NCBI GenBank assembly: GCA_022606425.2
Contig: JAHDVF020000749.1
Coordinates: 87,834 to 151,833 of the forward strand
Direction of reading: 5' to 3'
DNA from: Lepidostoma basale
Lineage: Eukaryota; Arthropoda; Insecta; Trichoptera; Lepidostomatidae
Length of the DNA: 64,000 nt
Shown here: piece by piece, positions 9,257 through 20,039 of the stretch
Numbering within the stretch: the stretch's first letter is position 1
Layout of the letters: each line of letters starts with the position of its first letter
Program-made: the position numbers and the translations under genes
Notes under the pieces: model-generated
Databases searched by the model: none
Seen by the model: the letters and a program-made list of their open reading frames with translations, nothing else
Told to the model about the DNA's origin: nothing

Positions 9257-10139
9257 CTTTTATCAAAATTTTGGTAAATGTTTTTGTTTTAAAAAATATT
9301 TATTCTTGAAGCAATATTATGCTAATAGAAGTAAATATTAAGTCTTGCGATGAAAATACAATGTAAAAGTGCGAGGAAAACATGCCAATCAAATTCTAAA
9401 TGTCGGCTAATTGCAAAAATGTACGTGTTGCATGATAAGTAGAGTACAGATAATTATAACAGAAAAGAAAAATGTAGTTGTACATCCTATGTAAAAACTG
9501 TCGGTTATTTCATCCGTAATATATTCAGTAAATTCACAATTTTCATTGTTCCTTACTACGTCAAATTCGCGCACTACTCGAAATACTTTTATCATTTTAT
9601 GATTGAAGTTGCCAAGGTACATGTGTGTCATACCAAGTAGGTACAAAGTTTGCTTTGCAGCATATTTGTAGGAAGGCCATTTTTTCATACGACTTGATAA
9701 GCTAATATAATGTGTCAAGAATGTTTAGTAGATGTTTAACTACCTGCACATTCAAATGAAGGATTGAAGCTAGCAAATTGGTATATTTCAGTAAGTCGAT
9801 GTAATATATAAACTTCTTGAATGCAAATCACTCGCTTATGTGAAATACAGATAGCCCTCTTCCTACTGTGGTATTCACTCTTTTACAGGTAACCTGAGTT
9901 TGTGGTGATTAAAACACTTATTTTCATTTAAGTTATTTTATTTCATTGTTTTACAAGCTCGATTCTATCGCTCAGCGAGGCGGCGCCCGGCGCACCGCCA
10001 GGTACGTTTGTACCGCCGTGTTGCGTCTTTCACGTGCACTACTGTACTCAACTCTCTCGTCGTCCTCGTTCATATTCCTGGCGTCGTCGATCGTGTCACC
10101 ACACTGCACGGTTTCGTTCTAACACGAATACCAATTTTA
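9257..10139. other. Mostly unassigned; weak LINE-A trace at 9360-9440
   Basis: A degraded LINE-A trace lies near 9370-9440 (GAGGAAAACATGCCAATCAA, then AATGTCGGC). A 103-codon minus-strand frame at 9407-9718 has no recognisable motif and I do not call it a gene. The rest is AT-rich. Confidence 0.4.
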
Positions 10140-10400
10140 TTATTCTTTGTCGTGTCAGGTCCCCCTGATGTTGGTGATCACCGAGGGGAATACTTATTCG
10201 CCACAGCTATCGCCAATATCTTTTTCAGAGATTTTCTGTAGGGGTTACCTCCCCAGCTGTTGGGTCTCAGCTTTGTAGCGCTGAATATACGTCTTACGTC
10301 TTATCCACTGTCCTGTATGACACTGATGGTAAGGTCCAGTGATCACGTTGCCCGAGACTCGCGGGATCACGAGGACAACTCTAGGACCTCAAGGAGTCGG
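10140..10400. repeat. Degenerate dispersed repeat (pair with 600-838)
   Basis: This is the second copy of the repeat described at 600. It opens with GTCAGGTCCCCCTGATGTTG, which is close to the reverse complement of the LINE-B 3' end, so the element may be a minus-strand LINE relic. Confidence 0.5.
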
Positions 10401-10484
10401 ACTTACTGGAAGTGTTGCTTAAAACCAGCAAAAAAAAATTTATGCAACACTACGTTTTGAACCCAGTTACTGTAAATAAATTGT

Positions 10485-10565
10485 TTCTCATGATATCGCC
10501 ATTTTATTGCCACGTGTATTCTACACCAGACCAAAGACAGTTTGACAATCAAACTGCCATTGTTA
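10485..10565 (-). mobile_element. SINE-T fragment
   Basis: ATCGCCATTTTATTG, TCTACACCAGACCAAAGACA and GACAATCAAACTGCC match the body of SINE-T in reverse. Head and tail are missing. Confidence 0.7.
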
Positions 10566-10689
10566 TTGGAATATTAAAACCATATAAACTGTGGGCTATC
10601 ACGCATAATTGCGCGATCGCCACCCTACTTACACCCATCATCACACACTAACACGTGATCGGAAGTTAACCTGTTAAAATATATATTAC

Positions 10690-11225
10690 GTTAATATCTT
10701 TAGGCCCGATTGTTTTGTAATAATTAACCGCAATCGATACGTAAATACAGATTTGTTTTCTTTTCGTTTTTAATTACGGCCAGCGCCATTACAATAGAGT
10801 AAACAAGTCCGATGACACCTCTCACTTGGACGGCTAATCCAGTCGTACTTTCTTAATCACATTAGCAACTGGTAATTACGTGCACTTTTATTAGATTATC
10901 GTTCCGAAGAATGGACATTCGAGGAATTAGCTAATTCCATGCGAGAAAGTTTATTTTAAATTTGCAAGAAGTGTGTAATTGGTTGTACTTTTACCGCCAG
11001 TCCAGTGGGTGATACAAATGCGATAGATAATTATATATAGACAGAAACAATCCGATAATTGGGTTTTGTATTTCGGATAAAAAAAAACTTAGTAAAATAT
11101 CTATGTACCTACCAACCGTAAATATTGCAGTGAGGGGTCGGTTTTGGACGTCTCTGTAAACTGATTTTTAGATTATTGCGATTTATCGATTATGATTGAA
11201 CATCTAAATAAATAAACAAACACCA
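10690..11225. other. No gene identified
   Basis: AT-rich DNA without visible coding or repeat signal. Confidence 0.4.
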
Positions 11226-11490
11226 AATATTCAATATATTTCTTAATATGTTTTCTTGACAATTTTTTCCATGAATGAAAACATGATTTTTTCCATTTTT
11301 GAGTTTATTTTTCTCGACTTAAGTTTTTTTGCAGCTTCATCGTCGTCGTCTTTCCCCCGATGATGAAGGTGTAAAACCTCCGAAATACCTACGTCGAGAA
11401 AAATAATCTCAAAAGTAGAAAACACAGTGTTTTAGTTCTTAAAAAATTTCGTCATGATGGAATTTCACAGTATTTTCTAACGCATTAAGT
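11225..11490. mobile_element. MITE-D copy (palindromic)
   Basis: Inverted arms surround a TCGTCGTC...GATGATGA centre: TTGAGTTTATTTTTCTCGAC on the left and GTCGAGAAAAATAATCTCAA on the right. The block AAGGTGTAAAACCTCCGAAA is the family signature. Related sequence lies at 15075, 16430, 47680 and 62750. It is non-coding. Confidence 0.65.
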
Positions 11491-11544
11491 TAAAAAAAAT
11501 CCTATTTGTTTTAATTTTTCTCAATTGTTAACTTATTCGGTCCC

Positions 11545-11755
11545 CTATTTTTGCCCACCTCGCCGGTAGACAGTAAGAATGACCGCCACACTGTTCTTTC
11601 TTGACATACTTCTTTCAATTCCTCAACATTTACGAATCGTGTCATGCACGCACGCCGATTTCTCAGACTCTTCACGTGGCCGACATTTAATATTTGATTG
11701 ATTTGATCTTGCCACGTTTTCTTCGGTCAAACCTTCCACCTGAGGCCTTGCCATT
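11545..11755 (-). mobile_element. LINE-A 3' fragment
   Basis: This is the reverse complement of the LINE-A terminus: CCACACTGTTCTTTCTTGAC, ATTTACGAATCGTGTCATGC, TCTTCACGTGGCCGACATTT and GATCTTGCCACGTTTTCTTC. The CATCACGCC end is lost. Confidence 0.75.
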
Positions 11756-11759
11756 GATG

Positions 11760-12700
11760 CGAAAAAAAATAAAATTTCTAGAAAACCGTCGTATTTCGTT
11801 CGTTTTCATTCGTATTAATTAGAAAATATAATTGTTTGATTGCGCAAAGAAAGAAAGTAAAATAGATGTTCTTAAAGAAAAAATAATGCTGTTATACTAA
11901 GGAAGTTAACAATACAATTTCAATCCATTGAAATGTGTTCTTTATCATTCAAATTTGTTATTGTTGTTCTAAAGAAAATTCCATAGTTTTTTTTTTACAA
12001 GTGTTCCTAGACAGGCGAATCCGCTCTAATTTAAATTCTCAGCGATGCGTTCAGTTTGGCCTGTGTTTTGAATATGCATGTAAAATTAATTTACAGCGTT
12101 TGCAGCTTGTTAATGCAACCGATTTCACCCGAGGAATGTCTTGATCCGAGCAGCCGTGTTGACTTCCACAATAACATCTGATTTCATATTGTTGTGTCTA
12201 CACACCGTGTTGACAGACTACGTGTATTGTTCCTATTTCTGTTTTAAATTTCCACCATGTGCATATTTGGTGCTATTTGATTAGCACCACATTATTCAAT
12301 ATTCATTTTTTAATCGTTACTGGACTTCAAGTTTTTTATTTTATTTTTTCCACTTCCTTTTGAAATTTGTTTCCGATATTGTTCGAAGGTTTTATATAAT
12401 ATATTAATCCTGGGAGAACGATATACTCGTAAATCTTCTTCTTATTGGTCTAATGACATGTTATTGGTTGCATCTCCGTTCTCTTGGGAAGTGGATCGCC
12501 AATTATCTCGCTATCTTTTCAGTGGTCGGTCACGTGGTCGGGAATCCACCGGCAGACTGTCTCGAGCTATCCCTAAGATCCTATTTTCTTGCATTCTCGA
12601 AAACCAGGAATGTTTTTAATATAATACAAGAAGCATAGGATATAGTATTTGCAAATTAAAATTAAATACTTGCAAATTAAAAATACCCTGGACATAACAA
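11760..12700. other. No gene identified
   Basis: AT-rich sequence. A moderately GC-rich patch at 12440-12600 may be a decayed LINE piece, but I cannot assign it. Confidence 0.35.
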
Positions 12701-12889
12701 TAACACGAGCATAATGGTTCCTTCTCTAGCCATATTCCCAATGTTGGATATTGACCTTGTGATGGAATTCCCTCCGTGGGGAACCTCTAACATTCATCCG
12801 CGAATGGTGGAGCTTCCTCCAGTCATTCCATCCTCCTGTACAGAGCTTACAGGTGTTTTATCTTACGCGAGTTGGCCTTCGCCGACCAA

Positions 12890-13205
12890 ACAAGTTGTGA
12901 GGACTTCCGAAATGAAGACACTGAGGACGATAGCAGGCAAGACATTGAGGGATCGCGTGAGGAACACCAGAATAAGAGAGATATGTGAGGTGGAGGATAT
13001 TATAAGATGGAGCAGACAGCGAAAAAGGGACTGGTACGGTCACGTTCAAATAATGGATTCCACCAGACTCCCCTATATTGCATTGCATAATCAACCTCAA
13101 GGGACTGGTCCTCGTGGAAGACCTCCTAAAATATGAAAGGACAGCTGGGAATCTACCTCACAGGAGGAGCAACTCTCTGGAGAACAGACCACATAGGTCT
13201 ACAAT
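12890..13205 (+). mobile_element. LINE-C 3' fragment
   Basis: The plus strand encodes VVRTSEMKTLRTIAGKTLRD, RVRNTRIREICEVEDIIRW, RQRKRDWYGHV and GPRGRPPKI followed by a stop. The 3' UTR includes GGAGAACAGACCACATAGGT. It corresponds to the C-terminus of the better copy at 60440-61052 (minus strand). Confidence 0.8.
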
Positions 13206-13609
13206 AAGGAAGAAGAAGAAGAATAAGAGTTGGCCTTCGTGATTGTCTAGAAATAATACTGTATGACCCTTCGTTATGACCGATGTAATCCAAATTCTTT
13301 AATTGGCGAATACTGATAATCTTATTTTAAAGCTAATCGTTCCTAACCCTTCCGAATCTATCCTGACGTTCCCACAATTCTAAACTACCCTGACGATCCC
13401 ACGTGTAATCACACTATAGGTCTAAAACACAAAGCATTTAGATATTTCGGTATTTGATTAGTTTATATCATTCTCACGAGGAATAAGGAAATGTCTTCGA
13501 AACATGTGGAGAAAAATAAAACTATTTTTTTTAATAAACGGCATTTTATTCAATACAAGCGTTTGTCATTATGAAGTGTTAACGTCTTACGTTTGTAAAT
13601 TTAAAAAAA

Positions 13610-13665
13610 AAAATGTGACGGTTCATCCTTTCTGCCCACCTCCTCGAGAAAACGGCGTGATGGTT
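13610..13665 (+). mobile_element. LINE-A terminal scrap
   Basis: Only the last 50 bp of the element remain: GGTTCATCCTTTCTGCCCAC, then GAAAACGGCGTGATGGTTA. Confidence 0.6.
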
Positions 13666-13770
13666 AACGTAAATGAGGAAAATATAAAAAAATCTCATAA
13701 TTTATTGAAAATTAGCAAATTATGTAATACTCGTATATGTAAATACATAAGTGCACTTTATTCATGATTA

Positions 13771-13920
13771 AATTGTATCTCAATAGAGACGAAGATGCAA
13801 ATTGGAAACTGAATAAGGTTGATCAAGGTGTTTACAGGACTTATGACCTGTCATTGGTTGGGTTAAGCGCACGCTTTATGTAATTACAACATTCCCCATT
13901 CCGTCTTTCTTTATGACCAT
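13771..13920. repeat. Dispersed repeat E (unoccupied copy)
   Basis: TATCTCAATAGAGACGAAGA, GGTGTTTACAGGACTTATGA and CCTGTCATTGGTTGGGTTAA recur at 17495-17935, where the same site is split by a hAT MITE. This copy therefore serves as the empty-site reference. Confidence 0.75.
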
Positions 13921-13974
13921 GTATGACAAATTTTTGGAAGTTGTTTACACTTTATTCACTTCTCTTATCTGCAA

Positions 13975-14150
13975 TAGGCATCCTATCATATTAAAACAAA
14001 TACACATTCATCTAAGAGTTCTCATTTCCAAGACATTTATTCTACTATTATCCTTCTTTTGCCAGTTCCATGCTTCACTTTCATTCATAAGAGTCGGTAC
14101 AAGAGCAACATTGAGCACTACCATCTTAGCATGTTTTGATATATGCGTTT
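13975..14150 (-). mobile_element. LINE-A internal fragment
   Basis: The reverse complement matches the region around LINE-A TLMYGSEAW and INAIEMRSLRR: CATTTATTCTACTATTATCC, TTCTTTTGCCAGTTCCATGC and TTCACTTTCATTCATAAGAG. Confidence 0.7.
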
Positions 14151-14665
14151 GCGATGACGGCATGCCGACGACTGTAATGATAATGAATGGTAAATCATTG
14201 CAATTGTTAATTAATTCAATAATAATCGTTGTGTATTGAATTTAATTATTTTTGTCATTGGTAAGATTATCCAAGTCTTTTAAGAATGGTGTCGCCAATC
14301 AATACAATCAATTGATCACAATTAGCTAATCGGATAGAGTGAGGGAGACAGCTGTGCAGTAGTGTTTATTTTGTCGCATTCATGGCCGTATTTTTTAATG
14401 ATGTTTAATCAAGAAATTCATTTGTACCTTGTACTAATTACATGAACATCTTGATTCATTTATAATTATTTGTACAATTTTAAAAGACTATATGAAATTT
14501 AATTAGAGTGAGTGATCTAGTAATTTACAGGTATCAGATGGCATGCCTAATATTGGATCACTCGTCTTATACCTATCATGTATTTTTTTAAACATTTTGT
14601 AAGGATTTGTTAAAATTATTTTTATGTCTTGATTTACACCTACTTTATCGGTGAAAACCTTGGAA

Positions 14666-14835
14666 AACTAACTAACTAACTAACCATCACGCCGTCTCCC
14701 CGAAGGGGGTAGGCAGAAATAATAGACTGCGACACTTTAACCGATGCGGCAATCCATCCTTCTCTTTTCGTCCCCGCGGGAGACGCGGTGTGATGGGTTG
14801 CGAACCTCATCGCCACCAATAAGCATCTCCCGCGC
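14666..14835 (-). mobile_element. SINE-L copy
   Basis: This is well preserved: a TAAC-repeat tail at 14670-14683, CATCACGCCGTCTCCCCGAA, CGGGAGACGCGGTGTGATGG and TTGCGAACCTCATCGCCACC, with the 5' end at GCATCTCCC (14823-14831). Confidence 0.8.
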
Positions 14836-14914
14836 ACACTTCGATCGTCCAACGTCCACAAAATAAATCTAAAACAAATAATTTAAAATACAATGATATA
14901 AAATAAAATTCTTC

Positions 14915-14985
14915 GTCTTCTTCTTCTTCTTTTCTTCTTCATTTTCTTCTTCATTTTCTTCTTCTTTTTCTTCTTATTCCTCTTA
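14915..14985. repeat. (TTC)n microsatellite
   Basis: A pyrimidine-rich run of TTC/CTT units with occasional ATTTTC interruptions. Confidence 0.85.
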
Positions 14986-15074
14986 TTTTTGGTTGTATGA
15001 CCTGTTTGTGACGGTGGACTGGCCTGGGATGATGATGTCCAGCCATCTCTGCATCTCTTTGGCGGCCTTCCTGG

Positions 15075-15180
15075 GCATCGAGAAAAATAAACTTTAAAGT
15101 AGAAAAAAAAGTTTTAATTCATATATGATTAAATTCGTCTTGGAATTCCAGTGTTAACCCCTTAAGTTTACCGAAAATTA
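15075..15180. mobile_element. MITE-D half-copy
   Basis: ATCGAGAAAAATAAACTTTA and TTGGAATTCCAGTGTTAACC, then CTTAAGTTTACC, match the MITE-D right arm. The other arm is absent. Confidence 0.55.
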
Positions 15181-15788
15181 AAACATGTGTTTTTAATGCA
15201 AAGAAGACAATGTTATTAATTGTAATTAGCTATAAAGATGTTTTTTTTATTGTTATCATGAAGTGTAAGAAATGCACATACACACCAGGATTGAACTTGC
15301 ACGTCACTGGTTACTCGGTATCCTTAAACTGTTGATGGATTACCGATATGTTAATATTAGTATGTCCGTCTACTTATGCGAATGGTTGTATATCCGTAAC
15401 AGTCGGTTTCCTGAAATAATATACACTTTAATTAAGACATGCCATCTATTTTTAATGATACTTGTAAATACACTTTTTATTGACTTTTAGATGAAAAAAT
15501 AACCTATCCAGCCAACGCCGACGCCTGCGCGCCTCCACAATACACTGTTCGCATCGCATTAATATTCTCATAATAAGGTTGTTTATTATAATTACAAATT
15601 ATGTATGCACCTTACCAAATTTGTAGAATGATGAATCATTGTCTTCACACACGAGACCGTTAAATTTTCCAACAACAATTCGATATTTGAAAGTAATTTA
15701 TATAAAATGCAAACATAAAAGTTCGCGCCCGTCTTCAAAAGATGTCGTTCTTATAAATCAACGATTATTTTATATAAAGTAGGGGTTA

Positions 15789-16027
15789 TTATATGAAGAC
15801 TACAGGGAAAAAACAAGGAATGTCAGTAGAAGGTTAATTTGAATAAATTGAGAATAAAGCTAATCAAAGTCTATATATTTCTTAGCAATTAGCAATCGAT
15901 TATCTGGCCATATTCGATGACACACATGATTTTTGAATATGAAAATTTTACTGTGGATAGATACGTACAAATTGATTTTGAAATTTGACTGACATTCCTT
16001 GTTTTTCCCCTGTAGTCTTCATATACT
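15789..16027. mobile_element. Terminal-inverted-repeat MITE
   Basis: The ends are inverted over about 35 bp. The left end is GAAGACTACAGGGAAAAAAC then AAGGAATGTCAGT; the right end is ACTGACATTCCTTG then TTTTTCCCCTGTAGTCTTC. Total length is about 240 bp and no coding sequence is present. The flanking ATAT/TATA is consistent with a TA target site. It is the only copy in the window. Confidence 0.7.
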
Positions 16028-16429
16028 ATCATAAGTAAGGCATTTTCCGAGTATTATTCCATTGGTCTTTAACACTTTTAAAATTACGTACCTTACGCGA
16101 TACCTACTGTTTAATTACTGTACACTTTAAAATGAGAGTTTTATATTAGAAAATAAAGAATTTTCATTATTGCTTTAAATGAAAACAGTCCAAGTTAAAA
16201 ATAACGATATTTTAAATTTAATTGCTAAAACACGAGAAATCCGGTGACGGTTTGAGACCGACTAACGCATATTCGCACAACATACGATTTTTAGCTTGTC
16301 TCTCTCGCACTCGCGAATTTAAAAGTAGCGAAATTTGATCCTTATATATTCTATATATTTTCTGCCTAATAAGTGATCATTATGTTATTATTTAATCATT
16401 TCAATCGGTATAATATTTATAGAGATATT

Positions 16430-16600
16430 AAATGACGATTTTTTTTTATGAAATAAAACACTGTTTTTTCCACTTTTGAGTTTATTTTTCTCGACACGTT
16501 TTGAATGCTTACACATTCATCGTCGGGAGAACGATGTGTCATTATGGAATTCCACAGTGTTAACGCCTTAAGTTTATCTAAAAAGAGATATTAAAGTTAT
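16430..16600. mobile_element. MITE-D copy
   Basis: CCACTTTTGAGTTTATTTTT, CTCGACACGTTTTGAATGCT and TTATGGAATTCCACAGTGTT place this in the MITE-D family. The inner part is shorter than in the 11225 copy. Confidence 0.6.
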
Positions 16601-17490
16601 TTGAAACAAAGTGTACTAGCTACACAGAATTGGTTAGTGAAGGTTTAATTACGTTTTTCAGTAATTTTATTAAATATAACGAGTATTATAAATATATGTT
16701 AATAATACATTATTTAGATTCTCGTTATTAATTACGCATGTAAAATCACCTAATTTTGTCGATAAATAAATAAATCAGTAGTGTATGTCTTAATTGTTCA
16801 ACCATGATATTCATTCCTCATTCATTCGGTTCATTATTGTTTTCGGTGTTATGTTTTTATGTCGATATCTGGATGAAGCATTTCCAAGCACCAACTCCGT
16901 TAAATCGTCAGTGTCTTGTTTACTCGGCTCCTGGTAGATTTGGTCACGTCTTATTGTCTTCACACGTCTTGGTTGTTGCAATCATTAATTGTCTTGTAAA
17001 GTAATAAAGCTCTCTGGGATTACTGGGTCATGTTCTGTGATATGTCTGCATATAATTATTATTTAATCGCCTTGCGTTTTTAATTTGATCCCGTGGCTGC
17101 AGTTAAATCATTAAAAATAATTAATTACTTATTGCGGAGTGTCTCTGGACGCATACAAATACTCGTATATATGAACATTCCATCACCATAATTTATACAG
17201 ATGTTATGAATAATTGTTTATAGAATTTTCTTCGTTTCATGGCTAGAACCAACACCCATTAAATTAAATGCATGTATTTATATCATGTATAAATTATGTA
17301 TGATGTTAAATATTTTAAATTTCATTTTTTCTGATGTGAAACTATTAGAAAACGTAAAATAACAAGTTAGATGTGTATAGCAGAATTTCAATTTTCTAGG
17401 AATCCAGTAGTTTAAAATCGTAATTATAATAATAATGATATTTTTAAATGTAATGTAAGCTCCATTTTAATGAAGATAAATATTTGAATA
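16600..17490. other. No gene identified
   Basis: AT-rich DNA. The frame at 16804-17004 has no recognisable motif or homologue. Confidence 0.4.
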
Positions 17491-17494
17491 AGAA

Positions 17495-17935
17495 TTAATT
17501 GTATCTCAATAGCAGTGGCGGTACTCCCATAGAAGCCCAGAAGCCCGGCTTGCGTAAGAAATTTTGAATCAAAACCCCCAAATCTAAGAAATCGTGCCCC
17601 CGCATAAACCAACAACCCACCAAATTACCTGTGTCAATGTCCACATCAGACGTAAGAGGAACAGCCACAAGAGCTGAACCTCTGTAAGCCAGAAGAGGTT
17701 TTGATTTGAAAATTTCTTACGCAAGCCGGGCTTCTGGGCTACTATGGGGGTACCGCCACTGCTCAATAGAGACGAAGATGTAATTTTTTCGGAAACGTAA
17801 TATGGTAGTCGAGGCGTTTACAGGACTTATGACCTGTCATTGGTTGGGTTAAGCGATCACTTTATGTTAACAACATACCCCATTCCGCCCTTCTTACGAC
17901 ACCACGTCTGACAAATTTTTGGTACTTGTATATAT
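17495..17935. repeat. Dispersed repeat E interrupted by a hAT MITE
   Basis: The halves at 17495-17512 and 17762-17935 together match the uninterrupted copy at 13771-13920. The junction is exactly the hAT element with its 8-bp duplication. Confidence 0.8.
17513..17761. mobile_element. hAT-type MITE, copy 1
   Basis: This 249-bp element has inverted ends of about 45 bp (CAGTGGCGGTACTCCCATAG at the left, GGGGGTACCGCCACTG at the right). It is flanked by perfect 8-bp duplications CTCAATAG at 17505-17512 and 17762-17769. The CAGTG start and 8-bp target site are typical of hAT transposons. It has no transposase and must be moved in trans. Confidence 0.9.
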
Positions 17936-18054
17936 GCTACTATTTTTTTAATAACTTCACTGTTTGTAGGTCAATCTACACTAGCGCTATCTTTTAAGAT
18001 AATTTGTAACCTGTATGATTAACCTGCAATGGGTGAAAATCCAGTATTTGTCTA

Positions 18055-18215
18055 CAAGTATTTGTATACATTCAGAACAAATTATATGAATAAGACATTA
18101 GATAATACTTTAGACAGGCGAAACATGTCATTCACATAAAATATAATAAAACTTCTAGAAAACAGAAGTTTTCATTCGTATTAATCCATTTTAATGATTG
18201 ATCTTTTATAAAGTT
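18055..18215. mobile_element. MITE-C partial copy
   Basis: GACAGGCGAAACATGTCATT, ATAAAATATAATAAAACTTC, TAGAAAACAGAAGTTTTCAT and CGTATTAAT match one arm of MITE-C. Confidence 0.6.
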
Positions 18216-18574
18216 GCTTACTTATTAAAGCTCTTGAAAATGACTATTATTATATGTGTTTGAGTAGTCGTTTATGCTGGTGGCAAGATCTTCAGAATTT
18301 TAGCACCTATCCTGACTATCATAAAAACGTAAAGTTTTTTTTTTAGAAAATGCCTTATCTTGAAGATTGTAGCTTCAGTAGACACTATTTATACATACGT
18401 GGAGTCTGTGTGATGCAGAAAAAAATAATCTTTCCACTACATATTTATTATGGGTTGCAGACTTCTAAGTTGAATTTTGGACTCTTCAGCATATATCAAG
18501 TTATAATACTATAGTAAATGCGTAAGATGGTGTGAATTTTTAAAGAATTTGTTGGCGTCAAAAGATACATTACA

Positions 18575-18905
18575 AATTTTACGATGCGTTTAGAGATTCC
18601 GTCGATTCACTAAAATGTGTCAACAAACCAAGGTGACTGAGGTGGCTCTGAGGATGGGCGGACTGAAGTGGCGATGGGCTGGCCATATCTGTCGAAGAAC
18701 CGACGGCCGATGGGGGAGACGGGTTCTGGAGTAGAGACCGCGTACAGGATTCCGCAGAGTTGGACGTCCCCCTACCCGCTGGACCGACGATCTGAATAGG
18801 ATTGCTGGACATGGATGGATGGGAGCGGCAATGGATAGGGGACGGTGGCGTGCTTTGTGAGAAGCCTACATTCAGCAGTGGATGACAGACGGCTGATGAT
18901 GAAAC
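18575..18905 (+). mobile_element. RTE-like LINE tail with TGA/ATG-repeat end
   Basis: The plus strand encodes KVTEVALRMGGLKWRWAGHI, CRRTDGRWGRRVLE, RVGRPPTRWTDDLNRIAG and YIQQWMTDG-stop, followed by a TGATGATGAA end. Frameshifts interrupt it. A related minus-strand copy is at 26335-26565. Confidence 0.8.
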
Positions 18906-19250
18906 TAAAACGTGTGATGATGATTACATTATATTATACATCCGATTCAGATCCTTTTAGGTATATTGTTTATTTTGTTTTATTTGCATACTTCTTTTGT
19001 TTTAATTATTGTTTGTGATATTAATATTCCGTCGCGCCACTTCCGATGGAGAGTGCGTTATGGCTTATGGCGTTGCTAGTGTAGGAAGCTGCGCCATATA
19101 CAGCGGTTTCGGCGCCTGATTACTAAACACATCGCGCATCATTATACCTGCCATCCTTTGTTGACGGCTTTAAAATATCGGATGATCGCAACGACTGTAG
19201 CGAATTCCAACTATTATATTTTATTTCATAAAATTAAAATATTCTTATTC
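18906..19250. other. No gene identified
   Basis: This contains a short GC-richer patch at 19020-19190 without recognisable coding or repeat identity. Confidence 0.35.
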
Positions 19251-19750
19251 TCAGTCGTATTCCTCATGATTGAGGTTCGTGTTCATCCTGTAAACCATTG
19301 ACCATGGCACGCCATGCGCTCCTGTCACCCGTCAGTCTCCAGGCTACAAATGAGACACCAGTCAGATCCCTGATTTGATCGAACCAATGGCTCGGTGGTC
19401 GTCTTCCATCCACTTTGCACATCGCACGCTTAATAGTAAACTGACCGATTATGGTTTAGGTCATAATTGAGTTGACATTAGACAAAGGCTTGTGTTAACG
19501 CTATCCTATTCATCTATTTTTCACGATGTTAACGCTATCCATTCGTAGTACGATAATCGTTCACAATGTTAACGCTATCTATTCGTACGTGTTTTTCGAC
19601 TGTTTTTGTTAAAACACCGACTCATGTCAGATTGAGCAAAACTTGCTTTTTTGAGTTAAGTCAGTGTTCTATTAAGCGTGCGACATGATGATGAGCTTTT
19701 TAATCCTATCCTGATCTCTCCGGGCTAAGTGTCCAAAATATTTTAACACT
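19250..19750 (-). mobile_element. LINE tail split by a MITE
   Basis: On the minus strand KYFGHLARRDQDRIKKLIIM (19687-19745) is followed, after a 260-bp insertion, by CKVDGRRPPSHWFDQIRDL, GDRSAWRAMVNGLQDEHEP and a stop (19265-19418). Removing the insertion and one copy of its 4-bp duplication joins the two halves in frame (LIIM-CKVDGRR). Confidence 0.8.
19423..19682. mobile_element. MITE with CGCACGCTTAATAG ends and 4-bp duplication
   Basis: The termini CGCACGCTTAATAG and CTATTAAGCGTGCG are perfect inverted repeats, continuing imperfectly inward (TAAACTGAC / GTCAGTGTT). The flanks are ACAT at 19419-19422 and 19683-19686. The interior holds about three tandem units of TTAACGCTATCCATTCGTA-type sequence. 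It is non-coding. The superfamily is uncertain; 4-bp duplications are known for Sola and Chapaev-type elements. Confidence 0.8.
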
Positions 19751-19849
19751 CTAAAAAGATTTATAAAATAAAAAATAATCGTATTTTTCAACGTGACCGA
19801 AATCTGTATACAATGCTTTTGAAAGAATAAGTTTATTTGACTTATTTTA

Positions 19850-20032
19850 TAGAAAAATCAATCAAATGTTAAATGTCGGTCACGTGAGGAGTCTGAGAAA
19901 TCGACGTGCGTGTATGACACAATGTTTGAATATTGAGGATTCGAGAGAAGTGTACCAGGATATAACAGTGTGCCAGTCCATTTTTACTGCCTACCCCTTC
20001 GGAGAGACGGCGTGATGGTTAGTTAGTTTTTA
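19850..20032 (+). mobile_element. LINE-A 3' fragment
   Basis: AATGTCGGTCACGTGAGGAG, GAGAAATCGACGTGCGTGTA, CTACCCCTTCGGAGAGACGG and GGCGTGATGGTTAGTTAG: the intact 3' end of the family. Confidence 0.8.
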
Positions 20033-20039
20033 GAAAAAT

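Noticed and set aside
9407..9718. 103-codon minus-strand frame
   Set aside because: No motif, low-complexity AT-rich codons and no splice context. Likely a chance frame.
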